NCBI GenBank assembly: GCA_030062745.1
Contig: CP099839.1
Location: 37,652,816-37,716,815, forward strand
Source of the DNA: Capitulum mitella
Lineage: Eukaryota > Arthropoda > Thecostraca > Pollicipedomorpha > Pollicipedidae
Direction: 5' to 3'
Length of the DNA stretch: 64,000 nucleotides
The notes under the pieces are model-generated. The model saw only the letters and a list, made by a program, of their open reading frames with translations. It had not been told where the DNA came from and made no database searches. This document shows positions 33,068 to 46,599 of the stretch, piece after piece. Made by a program: the position numbers and the translations under genes. Numbering within the stretch: the stretch's first letter is position 1; every line of letters starts with the position of its first letter.

Positions 33068-34111
33068 TTATCTTGGACTATGCAGCACGCGTTCCATGTG
33101 GCCCCCACCTCGCTCCAGGCACTGTGCAGCCCGATCCTTGCTCGTAAAATGAAGGCATGGCACGTCTCTGGCTTCATGGCTTTCACGACCATTCTTATCC
33201 ACAATCCACTGCCACGATAGTCTCTGGGTTCTTGCGACTTCAAAGGCCCCCGAAAGAAAGGGATTCGTGGGAGTCAAATCGGGGAAAAGTGCTGGCCCGT
33301 TGTTTGGCTCCTTCGATGAAATCAGTCTGGGTCCAAATCGCTCTCTGCGCCACTGGCTCGTCCCCTTCACAGTATGAACCGTCGTACTAGCGTGCTAAAG
33401 CCACCGACGTGACATGTCTACCGCAGACTTTCGTCAAAGCCGCACAAAACTTGCCAAGGATCACCTTGTATCGTTTGCCCGTTAAGGTCATTGCAGCTCC
33501 TCGGGTCAGGGGTGCACTTCTCACCGTGCAGTGGTGCTTCGCGAACCTGATCGGGAGCGACGGTAGACCAAAAACGATGGTTTTGGCTGTTAATTTTACC
33601 GTCTAAATGAAAGTGCGCCTCGTCGCTAAACCAAATCTGGTCGATGAAGGACACATTAGCGTCGCACTGTCGTAGAAACCAGGCACTGTAGCGCATGCGC
33701 GCGTTATAATCGGTTGGTCAGAGCTTCTGATGTGAGCTAACTTTGTATGGGAACAGCCTGAGCTCTTGTCTTGCCAGCTTGTACGCAGTGATCTTGCTAC
33801 AGTCTGTCTCCTGCCCTGAGCCGACGGAGAGATTTTTGGGGGCTCCGCAGCAAGACGGGTCTTGCTATCTCAGCCTTTGCTATCTCAGCCGGGGTCCTTT
33901 TGGCTCGTTTGTACGGGCTGACTTTACCAGTCAGGTTTGCAAGGTTGCCTTTTGCGATAAACTTCTGCACATGATGCACGATCGCGTTTCTTGATGGTCC
34001 TCTGCGTGTTTTAAACTGCCGTTTAAACATCCTTTGAGTCTTGACGACTGATTTTGTTTCGAAATACCATTTCACTATTTGTACTTTTTCGTCTACTGTG
34101 CACGGTAACAT
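33068..34111 (-). pseudogene. DUF4817 helix-turn-helix plus DDE (Tc1/mariner-type) transposase relic
   Basis: Minus-strand pieces run in order from 34111. First is an N-terminal helix-turn-helix of the DUF4817 type (EKVQIVKWYFETKSVVKTQR, PSRNAIVHHVQKF, LRSPQKSLRRL). At 33418-33696 come the first catalytic motif IWFSDEAHFHLDG, then FWSTVAPDQV and PLHGEKCT. At 33068-33370 is PDLTPTNPFLSG, aligning with the 'PRSPDLTPxDFFLWG' motif, followed by CLERGGGHMERV at the C-terminus. Where a catalytic Asp is expected in the last motif the codon reads Asn (TPTN). Frames change at least twice and stops intervene, so it is dead. Such transposases are widespread in insects, crustaceans and spiders. No terminal repeats were secured. 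Confidence 0.85.
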
Positions 34112-34500
34112 GGTCTCACGAATGGTTTAGCCATGAAACGAAGTAGCATGGAAATGGCCCTCAGAAAGTCACGGAATTATTTTTTCGTCGTTTTATCGAA
34201 GGGCCGCTGTTCCAGGAGAAAATCGGTCCGTTTTTCCCGGAACTCCCGATCTATCTTGGCTATCGTTCGAAATGGCGAAGACCACGCGTCCGGAAATTTC
34301 ATTTTTCCATTTATGATGAAGATTTTCAAGGAACATTGTTATGCGATGTTAACTACGAATAGTTCATCCGCCTGATGAAATTTTCCCTAATTATGCGAGT
34401 TACCGCTGGTGAGATTCTCCGAAGTAGTTCCATATATAACAAGGGAAAACTTGTGAAACTTGTGGAATTGCACAGCCATTGTCCATGCTTGTTTACAGGC

Positions 34501-34502
<2 letters not shown>

Positions 34503-34548
<46 letters not shown>
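34503..34548. repeat. TA microsatellite
   Basis: About 23 TA units, followed by degenerate AT-rich sequence to about 34630. Confidence 0.95.
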
Positions 34549-34556
<8 letters not shown>

Positions 34557-34630
34557 GATAACTACGTATATATATACATGTTTAAAGGTACAAATTCATA
34601 TACAAGCATAGATATATACAAGTATAATGT

Positions 34631-37077
34631 GGGGATTATACAACTGTCTATGTTTATATGATATGGATCACTCATTTCCTGCGTTCGTGCTACGTAAACC
34701 ATGCAAAACGTTATTAACACTAGCTCTCGTGCGGTGCAAATGCAGTTCTATCTGATAACTAGCCCATGAACTGCACCGGTCATGGTGCTATGTCATTCCG
34801 TGTTGTGAGAAGAACAGCGCAACATAAAATCTTTATGCATTTGTCACATCAAGGCACGTGCTGCTGGCCCTCTGTGGCCCTTTGTTTTACACGCACTGGT
34901 AGAGGGCATATTCCTCCCCCTCCTTCTATCTTCCGATTTATTCGGCCGATTACAACCACATTTTGTGGGGGTGGGAAATCTGCAGCATGGTGGCCTTACA
35001 AAACTCAGAAACCAAGTGATTTGGGTCAAATCTATCGAGATCAAACGAGGCCAAACGCTGCATACGTACCGCCGCTTTCTTTCCTCAGGTCTACCGGAAC
35101 TAATCCAACTAAATTTCGTGAAGCCTTGGTCCGTGTGATCAGAGGTAAAAAAGGGTCCCAATTTCCACCAGCAAATTTTCCATCACGAAATTTCTACCAG
35201 AAAATCGAACCCCATACGTTCGCCTCTAAAAAGCACACTTCATTTTCATGTTTTGCAATAACTTTGTGAGGTTTTGACTTTTGGCAGGAAAAATATTTGC
35301 ATCGTGAGGAAATACCTCAACATCTTTGTGCATATGGATTACCCAGCTCCAATTGGAAATCCTTAAAAAATGCCCCTTTTCAGGGGGAATATTGGGAACA
35401 CGACCCAAATGCGAAGTGGTACAGTACAGTATGCCCGTGTTCACCTCCCTTGCGTTGATGTGCTTTCATTTGACTCACCTGCTGCAGAGGAACAAAGAGA
35501 ACTTTGTGGCCCAGATACCTGTACAAAGCACTTCCACCATGGATTATTTCTGATGAAAAGTTCCTTTTTTGAGCAAGTCGAAGTTTTTGGTACCGAACGT
35601 CAAGAAATCCAATTTACAACAGACATCCAATTACATCGAATTTACGACAGGTAGGAAAATACTTCATGCTTTTCGGAATCTCTCGAGAGGAATGGGATGA
35701 ATTGGGAGCAAGCTGCAAACCCTCCGTTGTATTCATATGATGCCGCTAAATTTGAGAGGTTTCATTTAGTTTTCTCCGTAACTTGAAGCTGAGACCCGAT
35801 TTCTGTCACGGAGAATGGCCATAGGGTTGAATTTTCCACCTTCTTACGTTGCCGTGTTGGCACTGTTCTTCAACATTGCACATGAAGGACTTACACACCG
35901 CAAAGCGAGTTTGACTTGGGTTCCGTTCAATCGAAGCCAACCCATTAATATTTCAAAATGTTGCCTTCCATCAAAATGGAGAATAAAGCAATCTGGTGCG
36001 TTGTTAGTATGATGTCATTATGTATCCATCAGTCAACTGACATACTCAGGTCGTCTCCGACCATCATCCGAGATCATCCGAGGGCAACCGGGATCAACGA
36101 AATGTTTTTTGCGCAAAATGTAATTGAGATCATTGGGATAAATCTTGGAGAGGAGCAGAAATGTTGCGGCTTGATTAAATGATTTTGGCAGACCTCTGTT
36201 GTTGGGCTGACCTAGCTTGCCCATGCTTTTGGGCAACTGCATTCCTCACACAGTCAAAATCCCTTCTGAGTTCCCGTAAACGCCCTTTAAAAAATGGTCC
36301 ATTTTTATAGCCGACGTCGGCTGGCTTCGATTCACATGACCTAGATTACTTGAGCCACGAGTTAATTACATTCATCTTGAAGACTAAGTCCACAAAAAGC
36401 GTCGTTGAAATCAGATAAAAGGATCTGAAAGAAAAGGCATGATATGGATACGGATATTGCCGGAGAAATGTTCTAAAATACTGAAATGAGGGCAAAGAGT
36501 CTAAAACTATATCCACAGCCTGCATAATTTCACACACGCAATCCAATGGCGGAACCAGGATACACAAAAAAGGACAAAAATATTCTATGGCATGGATTCT
36601 GGATACACGATTGATGTGTGTGTAACATTATGTGGACAGTGAATATATATTTTAGATTTTCGGATTCATTTCCATTCATTTTTTGGTGAAACTTACTCCG
36701 ACGGTGTTCGATCCAAAGGCAACTTATGAATATTTTGTAAACTAACTTTGCGATTCCTCGCACCGCCATCAACACTTTTGTTCTGAAACATTCAGAACTG
36801 TTGGTAAGGTCCCAAGGATTCCTTTGAACAATCTCGCAGCGAAATCGGACGATTGTTTCTGGCATATGAAGGGGCCGAATAATCCCATGACTAAGAGAGT
36901 CAAGTAATAAGGGCAAGAGAATGCGCATTTATTTGTATGTGGGCAAGGGGACGTTCAAGCAAACGTCCATCCACCAGATGTCTCTTCGTGCCAAAGCCTC
37001 AATACCATGAATGTAAAAGACGATGTGTTGTATATCTATTCGGTTTTTATACTGACATTTAGCTTTAATTTTATACC
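34631..37077. other. no supported gene
   Basis: The longest frame (167 codons, plus, 34766-35269) and a 132-codon minus frame (36530-36928) lack recognisable domains, and the former also has an open frame opposite. I see no repeat termini that I can pair. Confidence 0.4.
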
Positions 37078-38295
37078 TTAACCCTACTTCCGGCAGGGGG
37101 GGCGGAATCCGCCCACTTGGGTTTTTTGCTTGCCAATTCTAGGCTTTTTAACGCAGCTTCACGAAACTTGGTCACTTTTCCTAGCTATTCTTTCTACGTG
37201 TTGTGACAAAATTTCAAAATTCTATTTTGCTCAGGGGCGGAGCCAGGCAACGTTTTCGGGAGGCACCTCATACCATTTTTAGCCATGTTGAGGGTAAAAT
37301 GAAAATGTCTGCCAAAAACAGAGTTTTAAAGCTAAAACTTAAAAATTTATATGGCTGTATAGCTAAATAGCTGGGCAATGTGCAGATGTAATTTTGTTCA
37401 TCTGAGGTCATTTTACAAGGTCAGGTCGGTCAAGGTCAAAAGTCAAATTTCTTTTTCGCTATAATTTCGGCGCCGTTTTCTCAAATGCCAAACCCGGAAT
37501 ACATATGACGTAGACGGGTGCCTTCTACTTGTATACCAAGTTTCAGCTTGATATCAGGTCGGGTTACGGAGCTATGACCTAAAATGTCAGTGCGCGTACC
37601 CTATATCGCAATAGCCATAAAATGAAATTTTTGAAATAGAGTGAATTCAATTGATTGAAAACGTTTACAGATAATATTAAATGCACACCAGATCATTCCA
37701 AGTGACCCCAAGGTCACTGGAGGTCATTTAAGGCCAAAGGTCACAAGTTGATCTGAGAAACGTGTGACCATGACAGTTCCCCTTTTTTCATGTCCCTGGC
37801 ACCGCCTATGCTAACATTATACAAACATTGTAATGCGATTTGTACTTCTTTAATATAGCATGACTAGCAGAAGCCAAAAAAGGGTGTTTGCCTCTTTTGT
37901 TCATTCAGTTGTTAGAAAATTGATCCTCCTATCTTTGAAACCCTGTGAACGCTCATGAATTTTCTCAAAATTTCAGATATGCGGACTCATGGTAAAAGCC
38001 CTATCCATAATCTCTCGATTCATGCAAGTTACATCGAAATCGGTCGATAAACAACGGAGTTATAAGGAGTTCAAAAGTACCCCCCATTTTGACATTTTGG
38101 TCCCCCTGTATCCACAAATTTCAAAATTTTGAGAATTTCTTTTTATAGAAATGTAGTTCATGTCACGGCTAATCGATTGCCGTTTGTTGCGATGAAATCG
38201 GACAAGTAGTTCTCAAGATCTAAGGGGGGGCCGAATCCGCCCCCCCCCCTGCCGGGAATCGACCATACCGTCTAGCCCACCGGGAATAGGGTTAT
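37078..38295 (-). mobile_element. TTAA-type element, family A copy 3 (reverse orientation)
   Basis: It runs in reverse. The family right end (CCTTAACCCTACTTCCGGCAG) is at 37078 and the family left end (CCGGGAATAGGGTTAT, TTAA decayed to TTAT) finishes at 38295. It includes CCATACCGTCTAGCCC, GAATCCGCCCCCC and the AATCGATTGCCGTTTG segment. The half-site block is present as AGGCCAAAGGTCA near 37731-37743, one change from DR1. No coding capacity. Confidence 0.85.
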
Positions 38296-40534
38296 ACGTA
38301 CTATTCTTGTATGTCTACGCAAAACAGATTGTTCCTATTATATGTACGTTTGGTACAAATGGAAGGCAATTACTTGGCAAGAGCACTCAGCTGCGGGCAC
38401 AAATCACAAGCAGGTTGCACTAAAATTAACAGGGCCAGAAGAAGGTTATAGAGAACAGCCGATTTAAACAGACAAGCAGCAACAGGTGAGCTCCAGTTTT
38501 TCTTTTCTTTGTCCATTTTAATGAATTTCTAGATTTAAATTTAACCGGCACATGGTGTTCAAGTGCCAGCAAGGTACAATGACTATAGAAACTGTAAACT
38601 GTGTGCTTTAAAAATTCGCGATAAAATTAATAAAAACTGAATATACTTGCGGGACTCCTTTTGTATCGCAACGGCCCGTAATCCATGCCACGTTTATTTT
38701 TGTCAATACGTTTGATAAGTGAGTCTCATTTGAAACAGCTGCGCAACAAAAGTTTCAGCTTTTGATGCCCAGCACCATCTAGCTTTATGTCTTAATTAAA
38801 ACTGCACTTTATTTTCTGCTGCAAGCAATGGCAGAATTCGCACATCAAACCTGCTTTGCGAAAGGTATCCACAAAGAGGTGAATTTCGTGTGGTCTCTAT
38901 TTTACCTCGCGTTGCAAAATTCCTTCAACTTTAAGCCTCGCTGACCGCACTCTGAATCCATCTTCGCCGGGCCCGGGGGAGGGAGTTCATGCAAATTCCT
39001 TTTTCCAAAGATTTCGAGGGCTTTAAGCCTGACGAAAAAAACGAAATGCCGTTGGAAACACCTTTCGCGAAACTAGAAGAAAGACCCAGATTTAGTTTAA
39101 TCAGGTCGGTATTGAAGTCACTGAACGTCATCTTAGGTTAGATCACCTTTGATAAATTTTTGATGTTTTTGGTTTTTGACGTTCAATGACATTTTTGGCA
39201 CAAAACTATAATAATGAAGACGTTCACTCGGCTTCAAAGACATTGCACGTAAAAAGCAGACCTTATTTACCTTTTACTGCTAAAAAAGAGCATCTGAGGT
39301 CACATTTGGCCATTTCACACGAAACTGAAGTTGAGGGGAAAAATATCGTCTTTTTGGCAAAGGTTTTTTGTAAAAGCCTTTTTGTAAAGCAGAAGTCGCG
39401 TTTTTCTAACTCCCAAAAATTGCATTTGGACTTTATTATGTCGTAAAGGTGTTTAGGATGCATGTCAAGTCTGAGACCATCATATTAACGTTCAAGCAAG
39501 GTCAACCAAAGTCACAGTTCTGATGCATATAAGTCGGTAGTTTCTGGTGTCTGTTGTATGATCTGCCGCATTGTCATTGATCATCATGATGCAGCATGAG
39601 ACCCTACAACATCGGTCCATGCAATATCCCCTTGACATCATGAAATTGTTACCTGAAATCAGTTCCTTCATGTAAGTCACTCAGACACCAGACGGCGGGC
39701 GCGGCTGCAATGTAAAAGCCCAGTATTTGACAGGACGATGTTTTAGCGATGACCAGTTTTATTTTAGCGACCAAAAAAAGAGAGCTGGGGCAGCAAAAAG
39801 TTAACAGAAAGTAAGCGTGGGTGTCCTTACCGTTTGTGACCATACAAAGTGTGTACGCATTGGAAAACAAGCAGCAATTATGTAAAATGTCAAATGGGGT
39901 CAACCTGGGCTAAATGGGATTAGGCCATTTTTGGAAAGTAACTTCTTACCATGTATATGAAGCATGTGAAGTACTGGTTTTACAAGCACATATACGGATA
40001 AACGTTCAAAGACCTTAAATCGATGGATTACATCCGGCCTCAAAATTCAGTATAAAACATGACCTGACTCCACGACACGAGACAAAGGGTATCCGTCCAT
40101 GTACAAATGGTTTGAGAAGCACCAGACACCTCAAGTTTCACGACTCTGCGTCTCTTCGTTTTCTGACCATCCTCGAAAACAGTAGGGAGGAGATTCTCAT
40201 GACCTCCCCCTCCCCACCACCCGTTGACGGTTTGAGAAAATGCCCTATCTTTGTGAACGTTTCACTAATATACCTAGTTGACGCGAAAAATGTTTCACAG
40301 CCGTAAGATCTGTTTACAGCATATTACAGCTGTTACATCATGACCCATTTACACCAACAGCTGTAAACAGAACACGGACGAAAAGGACACGGGGGAAACT
40401 CGTGGCAAAGTGCTTTGAACATCCTGATGTCCTTAATGTCGGAAAAGTTTTTAGAATTAATATGTACGAAAAAAATAGCGTTTAAGAATGTAGATTACAA
40501 TTTCAGTAATCTCATTTCAAAACACGTAGCCTGT
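38296..40534. other. unassigned; small inverted repeat at 40310-40370
   Basis: CTGTTTACAGC (40310-40320) and GCTGTAAACAG (40360-40370) form an 11-bp inverted repeat. No gene is recognised in the rest. Confidence 0.4.
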
Positions 40535-43409
40535 TGGTGGAGTATAAGGTGGAGTATAAGGTGGACTGGTCCTTTTAATGAATCAACGAAAATGTTGGGC
40601 GAAAATGTCAATCATATTCTCAGCGGTTGCAGAGGGTTTTATGAATTAAATCTGAGTCCTCGACATGAATTTCCAGTTCCAGCACCTAGTTAATGTACCC
40701 TTAGTTCACTTTCTCTGCACGACTTGTACACATTATATGAACATTTTTTAAAGAAGTTGTCGGGACAAAAGATAGAAAACCGCATGAAAATTGAGGAAAC
40801 TCAACAAAATACATCGTCAACCCATATTTCGACACCAACAACAATTGCCAAAACCAATGAAAAATTAATGGATGACACGAAAGATGTTAATATGACTTGT
40901 CATGTGGTCATTCCCAAGAGAGTGAGTTACAGCCTTATTTCCCGGACACCATAAGACCACTTCTACTAAAAGTACATGAATCTGTTGTCTGAGGGATGAA
41001 CCATTCTCGAAGCTCGAATTTGACAAACGTTAATAGAACTGGCCCATTGACATGTGCATTTACGGTGTTCCAAGTGATGCATGTACCCGATTATGACGAA
41101 ACGAAAAAACGTATCCAGTCATGGCAAAGCTGCAGCATTCTGCACCGTCTAGTAGATTTGTCATTGAAAACGGCTTGAAAACGGCTTGAAAACGGTGTCT
41201 CGAATAATATGTAGTACTGGAACAGGAAAGATGACCTCAGCTCAAGATCCAATCCTTGGTTGTCCAGAATAATTCCTGACCTTGGCGTAGATACAGTGGA
41301 GACCAAGAGGCCACGATATTCTCTGCTGCAGCTGAGCTGCCGATGCAGCTGCCGGCGCCGAGTAGCTGCAGCCGTCGGTCGTGAGAACATTGTCGCTGCC
41401 AGGCCAATGGCCGCGCGGGATCTGCACAAGGTGATTGTTTTGTATGGGAGAAGCGTGCGTCTGCCCGGCGGCCTGTCAGTGTACCCTGTAGAAATGCCAT
41501 CCAACACTGTCTCCAATCGTCGACTCCAATCGCTTGTTCTCGGACATTCAGCACTGATGTTTTCGCTTCGATTCTTCGGAGACAGCTCTCATTTCCTTCG
41601 CTTTTCGTTTCTACGTCCGCTCCAGTTTTCAATTTCCGTTTTCTCAAAATCCGAGGATCAGATCATCAAGACTGACCGTCGTTGGTACGCGGCAGATACT
41701 CAAGCGTCAACCAAAAATCCCTCTAACATTCCAAGACCGTATAACAGTTCACGAATGCGAGTGCGTTAAAAACCTCGGCCGTTGTCTTCAATCACAGCCT
41801 CTGATTTGTCACACCAATCAGGCGTTTGTTTCAATGCGTTAAATTATTAGACGTCCTTAGCTGTGTTATATACTGTTCACAACGTCGCAAGATGTCAGTG
41901 CAGGTTAAAGGGCCACTGATGTCCCGCATCGGGTATTGTTTTAGACGTGCATGTTCACCTCATCTGTGAACCCTAAACGTTAAAAACTGTTTTATGCCGA
42001 TTGGCAACTTGACTGCAAAGGCCGGAACATGTTCGAGCTGTCCTGATTGAGTCCAGTTCGCTTCTGGCCAAGCACATTGCAATGCACCGTGTCCTGTTCT
42101 GTCCATTACTTCGGCGCATCAGTGGTATGTTCTCATGGCAGGTGCCAATGAATTAATTCGGCAGTTAACCGTCGCATTTATGTGGGGGTGGGTTAGAAAT
42201 TAAAACCATTCTTTTCTAGTTACAGACTTGGGTTAGGCGCACTTAATATTAGGTGCTTACCTGTTTCTCACCTAACTTAATGCTGAATGGTGTCACAATG
42301 TTCTCGACACCTTGGAAAATTTCGAAATGGTGCCTGAAAACGTCGCGTGGTGCCGGCCCGGTCGGCGCAACCGAACGCCCGCCTGAAAAATGCAAAACTT
42401 GTTTAAAAACAGTAAATCACATATCATTGACCTGGCGATGAAATGGGGAATAGAATGATGGTTGTAAGGTTTCTTACCATAAGCCTGTCAACAGCGAACA
42501 TGTAATACCAAATCTGTGTGCATCGTTGTCGGAAAAGCATACAGGTTTCTCCATCACTGCGCCTAAACTGGAAGAGCAATCATTATTATCTCTTGCACGA
42601 TTAACAACGGTTTCATTGCACATCTGTTACACCAAACTCAAAGCAGCTGAGATAAAAATGCATTTTGCGCGAACTGATATGTGGCCCACGGAGCCGGAGA
42701 ACTCGTCCCAGCCGGGCGGCGACGCCCGCCGGCCGGCCAACTCCTTTCCTTGTTCTGGAAATTACAAAAGTTCGTTTAAACATAATCAATTATGCACCGT
42801 TCCATTACAGATTAAATGAAGAATCCAATAATGTGTCGATTCGAATGCTTCTTGCTATAGGTTTATCAGCAAGGGCATACAGTACCAAAGGTGCTCATCA
42901 TTTCCGGTCAAATATAGTAGTTTTTCACCCATATACTAGAAGCATATGCCTCTTGATTCATCCCGTCATTGACCTCGAGAGAATGTCAAACCCGCGCTGT
43001 CTCAGCCATACGTCTCATGACCTGCTCTGTATTCAAAGCGTCTGAGGAGGCATTAGGAGGAAAATGACCACGTGTAACTTGGATGTTGTGCAACAGGACA
43101 TAAGAAAACGTTATAAACTGGGAGATGCACTGAAATGTGCATAAGAATACATTTCCTTTGGCAAAACGTTGAAGTAAAAAACCGGAATAATGCCATACGA
43201 TGTCCTGCTTTGATGAGTACAAAATTATACGCCACAATATGTTAAATACAATGCAATTGCACAAAATTGTTGTCACCAAAACCACACCCGGAATAATTTT
43301 AAATTTGATCTTGGATTCCAGATGATCTGATGTTTCGAAGTAGATGCTAGATAGATCCTGACTTGTAGTACAGAATACTGGACTGTGGTCCGGATATCAA
43401 TATCCGTTT
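40535..43409. other. unassigned region with GC-rich patch 41290-41480
   Basis: Short direct repeats occur: GTGGAGTATAAG twice at about 40538-40562, and CGGCTTGAAAA twice at about 41172-41195. A CAGCTG-rich, GC-rich patch lies at 41325-41370. Frames of 136-169 codons overlap on both strands at 41091-41769, without recognisable domains. A second small GC patch is at 42690-42740. Confidence 0.35.
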
Positions 43410-43546
43410 TTGGGACCCAGGATTGGTCGAGTGCTTATTTTTTCGTTTTTAGATCATACTACCGGCGCAGTATATTGCGCCGTTGTATATATACATATGT
43501 GCAATATATTGTACAACCTTTGTAACGGCAAATTGTACGTTTCCCT

Positions 43547-43721
43547 AGGGAAAGAGCTTTCCGCGCTGTTGGCATGCCTGGACGTGGCCACGGATGAGGT
43601 CGTCCAGAGTTTGTCTCGGGGAGTTTGTCCGGTGCTGACCCGCAGCGATCCGCATGAGCTGTACAGGATCTGCGCGAAGGCCGCGTCTTTCGCTGAACTC
43701 CACGAGCCGTTCTCCTGGTAG
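43547..43721 (+). CDS. candidate terminal exon, unknown protein
   Basis: After CGTTTCCCTAG (an acceptor-like AG at about 43545-43546) the plus frame continues GKELSALLACLDVATDEVVQ and on to a stop after HEPFSW at 43719-43721. The segment is GC-rich at third positions and looks codon-biased compared with its AT-rich flanks. I do not recognise the protein. The opposite strand is also open here (43454-44113), which weakens the case. Treat it as a hypothesis. Confidence 0.25.
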
Positions 43722-46249
43722 CTGGACACTGTATGTTCGCTCAAAAGTAAGGTGGCTCCAAAAACCCTAATATTTGTGGAGAAACAAGTGTTTCGCGTGC
43801 ACCAGATGTCATATATGCCTCGGCGCGTAGCGAGTATGTTGGCCGTGATATAGTAGCTATGCACTGCACCCTGCTGCAGAGCACAGCGCAGAGTACGGAA
43901 AGGGAACTGGAGTTCTCGGTTAAGCTCTCCCCCTGCCCAGGCAGTGGGTGTCGCACGGCGACTAAGATATTGGGATGATTTTTTGTGTTCGAGCCCGAAA
44001 CTGTGGGCGCCGTGCCAGTTATCAGTACATCCAACCATTCGATTCTCAATATTTTCAGTAAATTTTGCGATTTCCAAAAGGTGTAGGCACTCATTACTAT
44101 TATTATGAAGCAAATCAAATCGTCAGTTTGTGCGCCAGCTAGTGAAAATCACATGGATCGTGTCATTCCGTGCATAGAAATCGTTTTAATCAGTTTTCAT
44201 GAATTCGAAGCCGTTTTTCATCCGTTTTTCCATTCAGAATTTTCATTCAAACTCATGCAAATTCAAAGACATTCATGGATTCAAAGACAGTTCAAAGACT
44301 TCATGTACATGACACAAGCAGCCATCACAGAGACGGCAAACCAGTCAAATGTGTTCGGCAGGCAGGTCCATCAAGGACACCAGTGTGTTTCAGGCATTCA
44401 TGCCGAGAGACTTGACCAGAGTAGCTGCAGCAGACATCATCAGCCGCATTATACAAAACGTTTAAAACATGCTGAGTTGGAGGTACCAACGACGAATGAC
44501 GACGAAGTGTGTAGCTGTGCATCTGTGCATTTCCTGCATTTGTGGAATACAGCACAATCAAGGTTTCCTCAAACACACGCAACACGTATGAAACGTAATT
44601 GTTTTCGCTGCTGATGGTTGGCCTCATTTGCATGACAACCATCTGGTGGACACGATAAATAATCAGCCTGGCTGCAGAGCGGGCGCCGACGATGCTGTCA
44701 GCACCCGCAAAGTTCGACATGACCGGCTTCAGGGCTCTGTAACACCATGTTGCCACCAGTGTTCCACTATATGTATTTGTGATGATTCCGGGGCCAAATT
44801 GCACGTAGGTTATGTGTACTGATGTTTCAGGAACGTCATTTGGTACCATTTTCGATAAATAGCTGTTGTTCATTTTAATGACGCTCGTCTGAATCGATCT
44901 TCGGGGAATTTATTTTCTTACAGACAGCTTAACATATGTCGTTTTTTTCAGTGTAGTGTTCTTTCATATCTGTGAAATTCGTACTGGCTCCTGAGATCCA
45001 GTGCATTCTGTTGTGCGCTGCATGCCGTGATGCATATTTTGACGCCACTGTCAATGACGAATGCCTGATCGGAGAAAGCTATAAACATCAGAATCGTGAT
45101 CAGGGTATGAGACAACTTCATACAAATCATTTCATCAAAAGCTGAGATGTGAACAGTTGTACCATTCACCGGTTGAGTTGGCACAGGAAGACATATTACC
45201 TAATAACGCATTTACCTAATTTACATAGACACGAGAAGTAAATTCGAATGTGAAAGGGTTTCAGAAATGTGACCAAAATCCTGTCCGCCCAGGCCGGTTA
45301 CATGGGTTATGCATCCCATACTTCGAAGAGACAGGACGTAACCAAAATTCGAAGGATAATAGCGTGTGCTGCAAATATGGCGCTACAGTGACAAAGTCTG
45401 TCGCCAGAGGTCCAGTGTCTCTGGTGGTCAGCACGGAAAGGCGCCAGCAATGACAACTGACAGGGACTGCCATAAGTCCATGAAGAAAAGAGAGGAGGCA
45501 GAGGCGACTGTGGCTGCACCTATGGAGCTTGTGGTTTGAAACAGAAATGATGGCGTGGTCGGAAGAGGGTCGCAAGATTGAGAATATTAGAATAAAGAAG
45601 ATGCCATATCTCAAGTTATGCAATTTCCTCAGAGGTGTGCTAGAGCCAAACCCTGACTGGATTCGAAAGCCCATCCCCTCGAAAGTAAGGGTCGCCATTA
45701 GCCTCCACTGTTTTGCAAGTTGAAGCGAATATAAAGTGACGGTCAATCAGTACGGAACTGGCAAATGTGCAATGAGTAGTTTTATGCTCATAAAATAAAA
45801 TTACCAAAGCTCACAACTTGCACCAAACGTTCCTCTTTTTTTCCTCAAACTTTCAAATGTCCGACATAATTTTTTTGCTGATGCTAAATGGGCAAAAAAC
45901 TCTTATCCAATTACTCTACAATGAAATGTAGCTATTACTGCTCACTTTGAAATTATGAAAAAGTATTACTTTTTCCTTCCGGAAAATTGCCACAACATTT
46001 CTTTCATTGTTCAACGTTTTTTTTTTATTTGATATCGTCATCCCTCCTAGGTTCGATATTTAATCGCATGATCCTTCTTGGAATGAAGTGCATGCGATTC
46101 TGCCTTATGCGAATAAAATGAGCGAACGCAGACGATTACATCGTGCAGTCAGCATGATCGTGCTTCGAATCAGCGGTACATTCGAAGTTACGGGGCCCAC
46201 GTAAACTAGGTAACTGGAACTTTGGCTCTGAGAATTCTGTCTCTCCAAC
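43722..46249. other. no supported gene
   Basis: Frames of 161-219 codons occur on minus (43454-44113, 44325-44873, 45261-45746), and a 169-codon frame on plus (44105-44614). They overlap each other in opposite directions and have no recognisable domains. A short stretch near 44200-44300 is rich in ATTCA. Confidence 0.4.
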
Positions 46250-46440
46250 TGACCGGCGCCGTCACCTGAGACCAGTGACCACGTGAGGCGGGCCGACCCG
46301 TGAGGGCCGTCGGCGCATATCAGCGTAGGCCGGACTGGCGGCCGCCCCGCCTGACCGACGTGCCCAGGAAGTTGACCGGCTTCGGTTAGCTATTGCCAAA
46401 AGGCCGCACGTTCGTGAGAAGATATAAAAAACTCTCGAGT
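46250..46440 (+). promoter_or_regulatory. candidate promoter: GC island, CACGTG box and TATA box
   Basis: A GC-rich block (46250-46390) with CACGTG near 46280 is followed at about 46422 by GATATAAAAA, a good TATA box. About 60-70 bases downstream a plus-strand ATG at about 46505 opens a 29-codon frame (MSGKLVPGNPHTSSK...). The downstream gene is not identifiable, so the call rests on the arrangement alone. Confidence 0.25.
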
Positions 46441-46599
46441 TCCGTTAGAAGTTAAGACTTCGTTGCAGAAAGCAATAACGATACCGCTTTTAAAAGAAAA
46501 AATAATGTCAGGAAAGTTGGTACCAGGCAACCCTCACACGTCATCAAAGGCTAGGAGATTAACCTTCAGCTTGCCTCCCAGTCAACTCAGATAAAGGAA

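Noticed and set aside
32900-34240. Apparent terminal repeats (GTTCCAGGA at about 32934 and 34211) around the DUF4817 transposase
   Set aside because: They are in direct rather than inverted orientation, so they are not transposon termini; probably chance.
43454-44873. Minus-strand frames of 219 and 182 codons
   Set aside because: No recognisable domain, overlapping open frames on the other strand, and ordinary composition. Their length is not exceptional for chance frames in 64 kb.
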